Part shown: positions 1 through 8,824 of the stretch, in pieces
Layout of the letters: the number at the start of each line of letters is the position of its first letter
Numbering within the stretch: the first letter of the stretch is position 1
Origin: an uncultured Spirochaetales bacterium
Lineage (GTDB): Bacteria; Spirochaetota; Spirochaetia; Sphaerochaetales; Sphaerochaetaceae
Assembly (NCBI GenBank): GCA_949292445.1
Contig: CASEZU010000070.1
Location: forward strand, 19,194 to 83,193
Length of the DNA stretch: 64,000 nt
Direction of reading: 5' to 3'
Notes under the pieces: generated by a model
Database searches by the model: none
What the model was told of the DNA's origin: nothing
The model's input: the letters and a program-made list of their open reading frames with translations, nothing else
Position numbers and translations under genes: made by a program

Positions 1-802
1 CTATGCCGAGCCGAGAAATGTATATGACTGTCTCGGAGTGCTGGAGATGGCATACAGGAAAGGACTCGGCGTCACCGTGATAGGCGCCGGAACGCATCTG
101 CTTGTGTCAGATGACGGCATCCCCGGCCTTGTGATCTCCACAGCAAGCATGAAGGGAATGTCCATCAAGGGGAGCCTCCTCATCGCCGCTCCCGGTGAGG
201 CGCTGGACAATGTCATCAACAAGGCGATAGACCACAATCTCATAGGACTCGAGAAGATAGCCGGAATACCAGGAACCATAGCCGGAGCGGTTTCAGTCAA
301 TGCAAGCGCAAACGGAATGGCACTGTCCGATGTCTTCTTCTATGCTGACTACATAGCATCAGACGGCTGCATCCACAGGCGTCCGTGCTTCCATGACTTC
401 TTCCGCAGGCAGAGAAGCATATTCAGCAACAATGAGATGATCATCTCCATCGCCCTCCGCCTGACCCCTTCCAGAGCATCCGCAGAAGCGAGGGTGAAGA
501 AGGAGGAGTATGTGGAGAGAATGTTCATTCCCCCCTGCCGCGGCTTCTCCGGCGAGATATTCCGCGACAGGCCCGAGATGAAGGCGGCCACGGCGATAAG
601 GATATCAGGGCTCACGGGGCCGAATGGAAGCCATGCGGAGTTTTCCGAGTACCAGTGCAACACGATCATGACATATCCTGGTTGCACTTCAGCGGAAATT
701 TATTCGCTGATAGAACGCGGCAGACGGGTCATAAAGGAGAAAACGGGCCTGGATTTCGAGCGCTCAATAACATTCCTGGGAAAATTCAGAGAAGAATCCT
801 GA
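1..802 (+). CDS. murB: UDP-N-acetylenolpyruvoylglucosamine reductase (5' end cut by window)
   Basis: MurB reduces UDP-N-acetylglucosamine enolpyruvate to UDP-MurNAc with NADPH and FAD in cytoplasmic peptidoglycan precursor synthesis. The reading frame is open from base 2, so the true start lies upstream of the window. Seen: an FAD-binding stretch (VIGAGTHLLVSDDGIPGLVI), the GIPGTIAGAVSVNAS loop typical of MurB, and a C-terminal substrate domain with GFSGEIFRDRP in the position of the catalytic-serine motif, followed by LTGPNGSHAEFSEYQCN. The family usually has about 300 residues, so only the N-terminal few dozen are missing. The 3' end overlaps the convergent hypothetical gene by 17 bases. 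The family call is secure; the details of the catalytic residues are by motif only. Confidence 0.9.
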   Translation, partial: YAEPRNVYDCLGVLEMAYRKGLGVTVIGAGTHLLVSDDGIPGLVISTASMKGMSIKGSLLIAAPGEALDNVINKAIDHNLIGLEKIAGIPGTIAGAVSVNASANGMALSDVFFYADYIASDGCIHRRPCFHDFFRRQRSIFSNNEMIISIALRLTPSRASAEARVKKEEYVERMFIPPCRGFSGEIFRDRPEMKAATAIRISGLTGPNGSHAEFSEYQCNTIMTYPGCTSAEIYSLIERGRRVIKEKTGLDFERSITFLGKFREES

Positions 803-1817
803 GGGCAAGGGAAACTCCGTCATCGGTGGATACTGAGAAATGCCATCTGAAATGCTCCGTCCCGGCCTCATGGGAGAATGAGACAAACGGTGTTCCGCCT
901 CTGTATCCGGCAGCAAGATAATCGAAATCCAGGATAATGAAAAAGCCATCGCCCGTGTCATAGCCGGTCTCGATGAATTTCCACTCAACTGTGAAAATCT
1001 CATCATGGCGCCTTGTGCCGCTCTGTGTGAATGAGGTCTCAGTCTCCGCCTCCACTCTCACATCACCGATGCTCAGCACCGATGAGGCATAAGCTCTTCT
1101 TGAGAGATAATCCTCGCTGAAAACCGGAGGAGATCCATAAGAAAGGGAGAATGTGAAGCTGAATGGCCCACGGCCGAAACTGCCCCTGATGCCTGATGTA
1201 TCCGACGGACTGCTGTCATAGAGCGCGAGCAGCGAACCATATGAGATATGGAGTGAGTATCCCTCATATTCGGCTCCTGCAGAAAGCACTCCCCTGAATC
1301 CGATCTCCGGAGAGAATGAGGCAAGGCCGCCGAGGCGGAGAAAGTTCCACCTTGCATTCAGGGCGGCATAGAGCACCGGATATGCCGTGCTTCTGCCCCG
1401 GTCATCATGGAAGCCCCCGTCATCTCCGCTTGCGGCGGCGTAAAGCATGCCCAGCTCAAGGTATTCCGAGGACCATGAGAAGCCTGCGAGAGGACGGCCG
1501 TCGGTGGAGAAAACAGCAGAAACCGGGCCGGCAGAAAGCACGAAACCATCCTTCCCGCCGTCACGCCCCGGACGGACGGCTTCAGGACGCAGTCCGGAAT
1601 AGGAAGAGTGCGGATCATCGAGTGCCTTCACAAGCCCTTTCCTTCCTATCTCGCCGAAGACGAGAAAGCCGAGATCCATATAGACCCTGGCTGACGGAAG
1701 GGAGAGAAGCGCATCCTGAAACACAAGTGCTCCTCCGCCGGCCGAGACAGAAAGCGATGCGGCCGGAATCCCCGGGACAAGAGCGAGCAGCAATGCCAGC
1801 AGAGCCAGTTTCCTCAT
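786..1817 (-). CDS. hypothetical secreted, beta-rich (outer-membrane-like) protein
   Basis: I do not recognise this 343-residue protein. It begins with a clear signal peptide (charged MRK, then a Leu/Ala core ending near GIPAAS), so it is exported. The mature part has alternating hydrophobic and polar residues, many Gly, Ser, Tyr and Phe, and no long hydrophobic helix. This pattern is common in outer-membrane beta-barrels or periplasmic beta proteins. No catalytic motif was seen. It is a single gene converging on murB, with ackA divergent upstream. The start ATG at 1817 is directly followed by the signal peptide; there is no clear Shine-Dalgarno. Barrel formation is an inference. Confidence 0.65.
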   Translation of the reverse strand: MRKLALLALLLALVPGIPAASLSVSAGGGALVFQDALLSLPSARVYMDLGFLVFGEIGRKGLVKALDDPHSSYSGLRPEAVRPGRDGGKDGFVLSAGPVSAVFSTDGRPLAGFSWSSEYLELGMLYAAASGDDGGFHDDRGRSTAYPVLYAALNARWNFLRLGGLASFSPEIGFRGVLSAGAEYEGYSLHISYGSLLALYDSSPSDTSGIRGSFGRGPFSFTFSLSYGSPPVFSEDYLSRRAYASSVLSIGDVRVEAETETSFTQSGTRRHDEIFTVEWKFIETGYDTGDGFFIILDFDYLAAGYRGGTPFVSFSHEAGTEHFRWHFSVSTDDGVSLALRILL

Positions 1818-1949
1818 GACATGAATACACCGCCGGCACCCTAAGCTGTCAGAAAAGTGCCAGAAACACGGGAACTTGTTTCAAGATAGTGACTTTCCAT
1901 CTCTTTTCTGATACCTTTCCCTGCTGTAAATCAGGAGATACAGAAGGTT

Positions 1950-3314
1950 ATGGTTATACTTACACTGAACTGCGGCAGCTCGTCTGCCAAGTACCAGGTC
2001 TATGACTGGGATCAGAAGGATGTGCTCTGCGTCGGAGTCGTCGAGCGCATTGGCCTCGAATATTCAACCATCGAGCAGAAGTCGATCGGCAAGGAAACAT
2101 ATGAGGAGCGCTTCGTTTCCCCGACGCACAAGGAAGCCATCGAGCTGATCCTCAAGATGCTCGTAGATGAGAAGTATGGCTGCATCAAATCACTTTCAGA
2201 AATCGGCGCTGTAGGTCACCGCGTACTCCATGGCGGAGAGCTTTTTAAGAAATCGACGCTCGTCACGGATGAGGTCGTGGAAGAGCTCAAGAACCTCATT
2301 CCGCTTGGACCGCTCCACATGCCCGCCAACATCATAGGCATCGAGGCTGCGAGAAAGCTCATGCCGAATGTACCGCACGCAATCGTGATGGACACGGCAT
2401 TCCATCAGACAATGCCGGAAGAGGCATTCATGTATGCCGTGCCTTATGAGTGGTACACAAAGTACAATGTACGCCGCTACGGCTTCCACGGCACAAGTCA
2501 CCTCTACTGCGCAAAGCGCGCTGCCCTCCTCCTCGGCAAGAAGAATGAGGACACGAACGTGATCATCCTCCACATCGGAAACGGAGCTTCCGCATGCGCT
2601 GTCAAGAACGGTGTCTGCATTGAGACTTCCATGGGACTCACACCGCTCGAGGGCCTCGTGATGGGCTCAAGATCAGGAGACATCGACCCCGCCATCATCC
2701 CATACATCTGCAACAATGCAGGATACACGGCACAGGAGATGGATACTCTCCTGAACAAGAAGTCAGGCCTCGTAGGCATCTGCGGAATGTCCGACAGGCG
2801 CGATGTGCATCAGGCTGCGATGAACGGTGATGAGAAGGCAATGCTCGGCGTGAACATGGAGATCCACAGGATCAGGAAGTACATCGGAGCTTATGCCGCC
2901 CTCCTCGGCAGGGTTGATGCCATCGTCTTCACAGCAGGTGTCGGAGAGATGGGAGAACACATCAGATACGGTGCATGCGAAGGACTTGACAACCTCGGAA
3001 TCATGATCGACAAGGAGAAGAACGACCTCTCCCACTGCCGCAATGCGGAGACATGCATCTCCAAGGATGAGAGCCCTGTGAAGATCTTCGTCATTCCGAC
3101 AGATGAGGAGCTTGTCATGACGGAGGATGCCTATGCCCTCATGAACGGCACATATGACATCCACACGAAGTTCCATTACACCTTCGAGAGCCCTGACTAT
3201 GTCAACAAGGCACGCGCCCGCGCTCTGAAGGAGCAGCTCAAGAAGAAGCCGGAGCTGGAGAGGATCATCGCAGTCCCGCCTGCAAAGGCCTCCTGCTCTG
3301 TGAAGGGCTGCTGA
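1950..3314 (+). CDS. ackA: acetate kinase
   Basis: Acetate kinase interconverts acetyl phosphate + ADP and acetate + ATP, the energy-yielding last step of acetate fermentation. Seen: N-terminal LTLNCGSSSAKYQ with the catalytic Asn at residue 7, GHRVLHGGE (Arg), YGFHGTSHLY (His), MGLTPLEGLVMGSRSGDIDP (Arg), FTAGVGEMGEHIR, and TDEELVMTEDAY carrying the metal-binding Glu. At 454 residues it is about 50 longer than the common form; the extra part is a charged C-terminal tail ending with two Cys (SCSVKGC), which I cannot assign a role. The start is supported by a GAAGG a few bases upstream. It has its own terminator, so it is probably monocistronic. Confidence 0.97.
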   Translation: MVILTLNCGSSSAKYQVYDWDQKDVLCVGVVERIGLEYSTIEQKSIGKETYEERFVSPTHKEAIELILKMLVDEKYGCIKSLSEIGAVGHRVLHGGELFKKSTLVTDEVVEELKNLIPLGPLHMPANIIGIEAARKLMPNVPHAIVMDTAFHQTMPEEAFMYAVPYEWYTKYNVRRYGFHGTSHLYCAKRAALLLGKKNEDTNVIILHIGNGASACAVKNGVCIETSMGLTPLEGLVMGSRSGDIDPAIIPYICNNAGYTAQEMDTLLNKKSGLVGICGMSDRRDVHQAAMNGDEKAMLGVNMEIHRIRKYIGAYAALLGRVDAIVFTAGVGEMGEHIRYGACEGLDNLGIMIDKEKNDLSHCRNAETCISKDESPVKIFVIPTDEELVMTEDAYALMNGTYDIHTKFHYTFESPDYVNKARARALKEQLKKKPELERIIAVPPAKASCSVKGC

Positions 3315-3318
3315 TCAA

Positions 3319-3344
3319 TGGTCCGGTTATGCCGGGCCTTTTTT
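3319..3344 (+). terminator. rho-independent terminator of ackA
   Basis: A 7-bp stem (GGTCCGG with CCGGGCC, one G-T pair) with a 4-base loop is followed by six T, 6 bases after the ackA stop codon. Confidence 0.85.
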
Positions 3345-3441
3345 CATGACTCTTTATATTTTAATACATTAATATTAGTACCGTATTCGCGCTGATATTT
3401 ATATTTATGCCATGATATGACGGAAACAGCGCATATGAGTC

Positions 3442-4866
3442 ATGGAAACAGACAGGACACTTCTCAGGGAATGTTTCGGCATCTCCTATCTCAGGCCATA
3501 TCAGGAACTTGTGATATCAAGGATAATGGAAGCAGCGGAAGGAGGAGGCGGCAGAATCCTGGCAGTTTTGCCGACAGGGAGCGGGAAATCACTCTGCTTT
3601 ATGTATCCGATAGCAAAGCTGCAGCGGCGCAGCATACTGATCTATCCCCTTCTTTCGCTGATGAATGACCAGGCAGAGAGGTTTGAGAAGGCAGGCCTGC
3701 CGTTCACAGTGCTCCGCGGTGCTATGGAGAGGGACGAAAGGAGAAAAGCCCTCCAATGGCTCCGTGAAAGGAGGGACGGGGCTGTGATCACGAACCCGGA
3801 GACACTCATTGCGATGAGAGCGCGCGGGGAGCTTGGGAACATTGGAAAGACAGAGATCCTCGTCATCGACGAGGCACATACGGCTGTCACATGGGGAGAG
3901 AGTTTCCGCAGCGCCTGCCTGAGCCTGCCATCCCTGATCGAAGCGCTGAAACCGCGCACCGTGCTGGCATTCACGGCAACAATGGACAGCCGCATTGAGA
4001 ATGGGATCATAAGCACCATATTCTCCGGCAGGATGCCATACATCGTCAGATGCAGTGCTGACAGGGAGAATATCTTCTACCATGCTGTCAGCTCGCTCTC
4101 TCCGATTCATGATGCGGAGAAAATACTCTCACCGAGTAGCGCAAGACCCGCCGTGATCTTCTGCCGCTCAAGGCAGAAGGCGGAAGAGACTGCTAAAGCC
4201 CTGGAAGGCATGTTCCCTGTCTCATTCTACCATGCGGGACTTGAAAGGGATGAGAAAATCCGGAGAGAGCGCTGGTTTCATGAATCGGCAGATGGTGTGC
4301 TGGCGGCAACATCGGCCTATGGGCTCGGTGTCGACAAGAAGGACATAAGGACCGTCATCCATCTTTCCCTGCCGCTTTCCGCTTCAGATTTCATCCAGGA
4401 AGCGGGGCGCGGAGGCCGGGATGGAAAAAGAATGGATTCCTATGTGCTGCACCGCAGAGACGAAAAGGGAGAGACAGCCTGTATCTTTGACGGCAGCAGC
4501 TGCATCAGGACATCGCTGCTTAAAGCGATGGGAGAAGAACGGGATGGGAATGGATGCCTTGGCTGCTCAGTCTGCATACCGGAGAACTACGAACGCGCTG
4601 GAGAGCGGGAAATGCTGCGCTGGATCCTCTTTCATCCCGGCGCTGAGCTGAGAAATACAGTTGAAAACCTCTCGGAGAAAAGGCTTTTCAGGAAGCCGCG
4701 GCTTCCCGGATGGACGGCAGAAGAGACGGAATCAGGACTTATGCAGCTTGCAGAAGAGAAAAGGATACTGAGACTGGGCTCCCGGCTTTTTCCCAAGGTG
4801 GGAATCAGGATGTTTCACTCATCGGGAGATGATGCTAGAATCCTAGGAAAAAGGAGGATCAGATGA
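3442..4866 (+). CDS. RecQ-family ATP-dependent DNA helicase (short form)
   Basis: This is a superfamily 2 helicase of the RecQ type, which unwinds DNA 3'-5' during repair and recombination. Seen: LRPYQ (motif 0) near residue 17, Walker A PTGSGKS at 44-50, DEAH at 143-146 in the RecQ-like context DEAHTAVTWGESFR, FTATMD (motif III), and QEAGRGGRDG (motif VI) near residue 330. Four Cys in SSC, GCLGCSVC form a likely zinc-binding region. At 474 residues it ends soon after a short winged-helix-like segment and has no HRDC domain, so it is smaller than E. coli RecQ (about 610). The stop overlaps the next start by ATGA, implying translational coupling with the galactokinase gene. Whether it is the main RecQ or a paralogue cannot be told here. 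Confidence 0.88.
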   Translation: METDRTLLRECFGISYLRPYQELVISRIMEAAEGGGGRILAVLPTGSGKSLCFMYPIAKLQRRSILIYPLLSLMNDQAERFEKAGLPFTVLRGAMERDERRKALQWLRERRDGAVITNPETLIAMRARGELGNIGKTEILVIDEAHTAVTWGESFRSACLSLPSLIEALKPRTVLAFTATMDSRIENGIISTIFSGRMPYIVRCSADRENIFYHAVSSLSPIHDAEKILSPSSARPAVIFCRSRQKAEETAKALEGMFPVSFYHAGLERDEKIRRERWFHESADGVLAATSAYGLGVDKKDIRTVIHLSLPLSASDFIQEAGRGGRDGKRMDSYVLHRRDEKGETACIFDGSSCIRTSLLKAMGEERDGNGCLGCSVCIPENYERAGEREMLRWILFHPGAELRNTVENLSEKRLFRKPRLPGWTAEETESGLMQLAEEKRILRLGSRLFPKVGIRMFHSSGDDARILGKRRIR

Positions 4867-6113
4867 TCGAGCAGCTTCATGCCCTCTACCCGGATCTCTA
4901 CGGGAAGGAATACGATGAGAAGGAAATGGACAGCCGCTTCCTGCATATTATTGCAAAGCACAAGGAAATTTTCGGGAAGGATGATCCCGCTGTCTTCTCC
5001 GCAGCGGGCCGGACGGAAATAGGCGGCAACCATACCGATCACAATCTGGGCAAGGTCATCGGCGGTTCTGTCAATCTCGATACGATAGGAGCTGTCTCAA
5101 AGCGTCCCGACAGCCGCGTGATAATAGCAAGCGAGGGTTTCCCCGTCGTTGATGTGGATATCTCCGACCTCAGCGAGAAAAGCAGTGAGAAAAACGGCAC
5201 TGACAGCCTCGTGAGAGGAATAGCGGCGGCTTTCGTACAAAGGGGAATGAACATCGGAGGATGGGAAGCGAACACGACAACAAAAGTCCTCGGCGGATCA
5301 GGCCTCTCCTCGTCAGCAGCGATAGAAGTGCTTATAGCCAAGATATTCGACAATCTCTATAACGGGGATGCGCTGGAGCCTGTGGAGCTGGCGAAGATCG
5401 GCAAGTATGCCGAGAATGTCTACTTCGGAAAGCCCTCAGGACTGCTTGACCAGACATGCTGTGCCCATGGAGGGATTGTCGGCATCGATTTCCGCGACAG
5501 CGAGAATCCTGTGCTCACACCTGTGGACATATCATTTGAGGATTACGGCTATACGATGATCATAACGGATACGAGAGGATCACATGCCGATCTCACAGGA
5601 GAGTATGCGGCAGTACCGCCTGAGATGAGGGAGGTTGCGGCCTACTACGGAAAGAAGAATCTCAGGGAAGTCGAATTCTCCGATTTCATCCGCGACATCA
5701 GATCCATCAGGGAGAAAACCGGAAACGACAGGGCTCTTCTGCGGGCGTATCACTTCTTCACGGAAAACAAGAGAGTCGATTTCATGCTGCAGACACTGAT
5801 GGAGGGCGACATCGACGGTTTCCTGGGCTTTGTCAATGAATCCGGCAGCAGCTCCTTCCGCTTCCTGCAGAATGTATATCCCTCCTCTTCGCCGAAGGAT
5901 CAGGGACTTTCGCTTGCGATAGCGCTTTCCGAGGAAATCCTCCAGGGAGAGGGTGCTGTCCGCGTCCATGGAGGCGGCTTTGCCGGCACAATCCAGGCCT
6001 ATGTTCCTGAAGCGATGACTGAGAAATACATTGCCGGCATGGAATCGCTATTCGGCACTGGCTGCTCGATGAGAATCGCCATCAGACGTCTTCCCGTATC
6101 CAGATTGATTTAG
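4863..6113 (+). CDS. galK: galactokinase (GHMP kinase family)
   Basis: Galactokinase phosphorylates alpha-D-galactose with ATP in the Leloir pathway. Seen: the sugar-binding signature GRTEIGGNHTDHN at residues 49-61 (usual form GRxNLIGEHTDYN), the ATP loop LGGSGLSSSAA around 143-153, GLLDQTCCAHGG with the catalytic Asp, and the C-terminal GHMP motif HGGGFAGTIQ. At 416 residues it is of normal length with a somewhat long N-terminus. The GG in place of the usual IGE and the divergent signature leave room for another hexose specificity. It overlaps the helicase stop by four bases and no other gal genes are nearby, so the pairing with a helicase looks accidental or regulatory rather than metabolic. 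Confidence 0.88.
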   Translation: MIEQLHALYPDLYGKEYDEKEMDSRFLHIIAKHKEIFGKDDPAVFSAAGRTEIGGNHTDHNLGKVIGGSVNLDTIGAVSKRPDSRVIIASEGFPVVDVDISDLSEKSSEKNGTDSLVRGIAAAFVQRGMNIGGWEANTTTKVLGGSGLSSSAAIEVLIAKIFDNLYNGDALEPVELAKIGKYAENVYFGKPSGLLDQTCCAHGGIVGIDFRDSENPVLTPVDISFEDYGYTMIITDTRGSHADLTGEYAAVPPEMREVAAYYGKKNLREVEFSDFIRDIRSIREKTGNDRALLRAYHFFTENKRVDFMLQTLMEGDIDGFLGFVNESGSSSFRFLQNVYPSSSPKDQGLSLAIALSEEILQGEGAVRVHGGGFAGTIQAYVPEAMTEKYIAGMESLFGTGCSMRIAIRRLPVSRLI

Positions 6114-6140
6114 CATCTTCCAATAAGGCAGACGTCAAGT

Positions 6141-6146
6141 TATACT
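6141..6146 (+). promoter_or_regulatory. -10 box next to the MATE gene start
   Basis: TATACT ends 7 bases before the GTG start at 6154, and no Shine-Dalgarno lies between. Transcription would begin at or next to the start codon. The -35 is weak. Confidence 0.45.
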
Positions 6147-6153
6147 CCCTCTC

Positions 6154-7509
6154 GTGAGAACGCGCACCATCAACACCAACGGTATCACGGAGGGAGTGAT
6201 CTGGAAGCAGATTCTTGCTTTCTTCTTCCCCATTCTCTTCGGAACATTCTTCCAGCAGCTGTATAACACAGCTGATGCGATTGTCGTCGGCCAGTTTCTC
6301 GGCAAGGAGGCGCTTGCAGCTGTAGGAGGAGGCACAGGGACGGCCATCAACCTCCTGATAGGCTTCTTCACCGGCCTCGCTTCCGGTGCCACGGTTGTCC
6401 TTTCACAGCACTACGGGGCGAAGAACGAGGAGAGGGTCAGCGCATCCATCCATACCGCAATAGCACTTGCCCTTGCGGGCGGCCTCATAATCTCCGTGCT
6501 CGGCTATATCTTCACCCGCCCTCTCCTGGTGCTGATCGGAACGCCGGAAGATGTCCTGCCGCTGGCGGTGAAGTACATGCACATCTACTTCCTAGGCGGC
6601 ATACCTGTAGTAATGTACAACATGGGAGCGGGAATCTTCCGCGCTATGGGAGACAGCAGGACGCCGTTCTACTTCCTTCTCGCAAGCTGCATGACGAACA
6701 TCGTGCTGGACATAATCTCAGTCGGGGTGATCGGCATGGGCGTCGAGGGCGCAGCCATAGCGACAGTTGCCTCACAGCTTCTCTCAATGGTGCTCATCTT
6801 CATAACGCTGATGAGAAGAAAGGACTCGGCAAGGCTGTATCTGAGAAAGATATCATTCGACAAGATGCTCCTCCGCCATATGCTGATGATAGGATTCCCC
6901 GCCGGCATCCAGTCCATAATGTACACGATCTCCAACCTCATCATCCAGGCTTCGATCAACTTCTATGGCACGGATACCGCCGCGGCATGGGCCGGATGGT
7001 CCAAGCTCGACCAGATATTCTGGATGTTCATAAACGCCTTCAGCATAGCCATCACGACATTCGTGGGCCAGAATTACGGAGCCGGGAAGATAGACAGGGC
7101 AAAAAGGGGTGTGAGGACTGTCACGATAATGTCCGCCATCTCCACCCTGGTGATAGAAGCCGGCTACTTCCTCGTCGGGCGCTATGGCCTGATGCTCTTC
7201 ATAACAGACAGCACAGTACTCAGCATCGGAGAGTCCTTCATGCACTACATCGTGCCCTGGTACATCACGTATATCGCCATAGAGCTTCTCTCAGGAACGA
7301 TGAGAGGCGCCGGCAAGTCCCTGGTGCCGACCCTGATCTCAGTATTCGGAATATGCGTACTGAGGATAATCTGGATCTACATAGTGCCGAACTTCGATCA
7401 GAGTGTCTTCGGAGTGCTGTTCTCCTATCCGTTCTCATGGATTGTGACATCACTTCTATTCATCATCTACTACTTCAAGGGACATATCTACGAAACAAAG
7501 AAGAGATAA
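6154..7509 (+). CDS. MATE-family multidrug/Na+ antiporter
   Basis: This is an inner-membrane exporter of the multi-antimicrobial extrusion family that uses Na+ or H+ gradients to expel drugs or metabolites. Seen: about 12 hydrophobic segments, the early FFPILFGTFFQQLYNTADAIVVGQFLGKEALAAVGG stretch (characteristic of the DinF/NorM-like branch, reported here as positions 25-60), a second-half repeat starting near GFPAGIQSIMYTISN, and FVGQNYGAGKIDRAKRG. Its 451 residues match the family. The start is GTG at 6154 without Shine-Dalgarno, 40 bases after galK. Substrate unknown. Confidence 0.93.
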   Translation: MRTRTINTNGITEGVIWKQILAFFFPILFGTFFQQLYNTADAIVVGQFLGKEALAAVGGGTGTAINLLIGFFTGLASGATVVLSQHYGAKNEERVSASIHTAIALALAGGLIISVLGYIFTRPLLVLIGTPEDVLPLAVKYMHIYFLGGIPVVMYNMGAGIFRAMGDSRTPFYFLLASCMTNIVLDIISVGVIGMGVEGAAIATVASQLLSMVLIFITLMRRKDSARLYLRKISFDKMLLRHMLMIGFPAGIQSIMYTISNLIIQASINFYGTDTAAAWAGWSKLDQIFWMFINAFSIAITTFVGQNYGAGKIDRAKRGVRTVTIMSAISTLVIEAGYFLVGRYGLMLFITDSTVLSIGESFMHYIVPWYITYIAIELLSGTMRGAGKSLVPTLISVFGICVLRIIWIYIVPNFDQSVFGVLFSYPFSWIVTSLLFIIYYFKGHIYETKKR

Positions 7510-7514
7510 GAAAA

Positions 7515-7545
7515 GGGAGGCGGCTGCAATGCTGTCTCCCTCTTC
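7515..7545. terminator. hairpin between convergent MATE and thrC genes
   Basis: A 7-bp stem (GGGAGGC with GTCTCCC, one G-T pair) lies in the 51-base gap between converging genes. The T-run after it is poor (TCTTCGCTTCT), so its strength is uncertain. Confidence 0.45.
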
Positions 7546-7560
7546 GCTTCTGCGTAAAAC

Positions 7561-8814
7561 TCAGAAAAGCAGATGGTAATCTGCGGCGATTTCCTTGGCC
7601 TGTGATGGCCTGTGCATGATCTCATAGAGATTCTGCGGGATCGCTATCTCCCTCCCGATAAGAGGTTCCACGATATCATTGAACTTTGCAGGATGCGCCG
7701 TTGAGACCACCACAGACCATGGTTCCTCAACATGATCGCGCCTGACCCTCTCTCCGCATGCCGTATGCGGGCAGATGACATATCCTGACTCATTGTACAC
7801 TTCCCTGATCGTGGAACGTATATCGTCATCAGATACCGAGTATGCAGCTACGTTCTGGCGGAAGCTGTCTATGTCACCGAACATCGCGAAGAGCCTCTCG
7901 ATGTTGGAGGGAGCCCCCACATCCATTGCATTGGCAAGCGTCTTCACCGATGGCCGTGGCTCATATTTCCCCGTCTCCAGATAATCCGTTATTGGCCTGT
8001 TGGCGTTGGCCGCCAGCACGATACGGCTGATGGGGGCGCCCATCGCCTTTGCCCAGTAAGCTCCTGTCGCATTTCCGACATTGCCGGAGGGGATCACGAA
8101 CACCGGAGCCGTGCCATATTTCAGCTTATAGAGTGAGGATGCATAGACGTAGTACGCCATCTGCGGAAGCAGACGCCCGAGATTGATGGAATTGGCGCTT
8201 GAAAGCCCGCTGAGTGAGCTGTCCATGAACGCCTCCTTGACCATTCTCTGGCAGTCATCGAAGGTGCCGTCAACCTCATAGCTGGAGACATTGCCGTCCC
8301 ACCCCGTAAGCTGCATCCGCTGTCTTTCTGCCACGCGTCCCTTGGGGAAAAGGACCTTGACGGAGAGATGCTGCCTGCCATGGAAGGCTGCTGCGACAGC
8401 TCCGCCTGTATCGCCCGATGTGGCGACAAGGATTGTCAGGTCCTCATTGCGCTTGGAGAGGAGCTTCTCCATGGAAAATGCCAGAAAGCGTGCTCCGAAA
8501 TCCTTGAAAGCCGCCGTCGGCCCGAAATAGAGCTCAAGAGTATCCTTTCCGCCATCGGTGTGAAACGGTACGGGGAAGTTAAAAGCGTTCTGACAGATCT
8601 CCTCAAGATCATCCTCAAGCTCATCACCCTCGAAATAAGGCTTCAGAGCCTGATACATCGCGTACCATGCGCCTTTCGTGAGCGTGAATGTCTCTGGAAT
8701 CGAGGGGATGTTCTCAGGGATGAAGAGCCCTCCATCCGGAGCAAGCCCCTTGAGTATCGCATCGGAAGCGGAGAAGAACTCCTCTCCCCTGGCTCTGGTG
8801 GAAATATATCTCAT
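7561..8814 (-). CDS. thrC: threonine synthase
   Basis: This PLP enzyme converts O-phosphohomoserine to threonine in the cytoplasm. Seen: N-terminal MRYISTRARG typical of the family, FGPTAAFKDFGARF with the PLP-binding Lys, ATSGDTGGAVAAAF, and the phosphate-binding IPSGNVGNATGAYWAKAMG. The product is 417 residues from ATG 8814, which I chose over the ATG at 8841 because AAGGAGG sits 5-6 bases upstream of it and family homology begins there. It lies 10 bases after thrA, clearly in one thrA-thrC operon; thrB (homoserine kinase) is not in the window. Confidence 0.96.
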   Translation of the reverse strand: MRYISTRARGEEFFSASDAILKGLAPDGGLFIPENIPSIPETFTLTKGAWYAMYQALKPYFEGDELEDDLEEICQNAFNFPVPFHTDGGKDTLELYFGPTAAFKDFGARFLAFSMEKLLSKRNEDLTILVATSGDTGGAVAAAFHGRQHLSVKVLFPKGRVAERQRMQLTGWDGNVSSYEVDGTFDDCQRMVKEAFMDSSLSGLSSANSINLGRLLPQMAYYVYASSLYKLKYGTAPVFVIPSGNVGNATGAYWAKAMGAPISRIVLAANANRPITDYLETGKYEPRPSVKTLANAMDVGAPSNIERLFAMFGDIDSFRQNVAAYSVSDDDIRSTIREVYNESGYVICPHTACGERVRRDHVEEPWSVVVSTAHPAKFNDIVEPLIGREIAIPQNLYEIMHRPSQAKEIAADYHLLF

Positions 8815-8824
8815 TGCTGCCTCC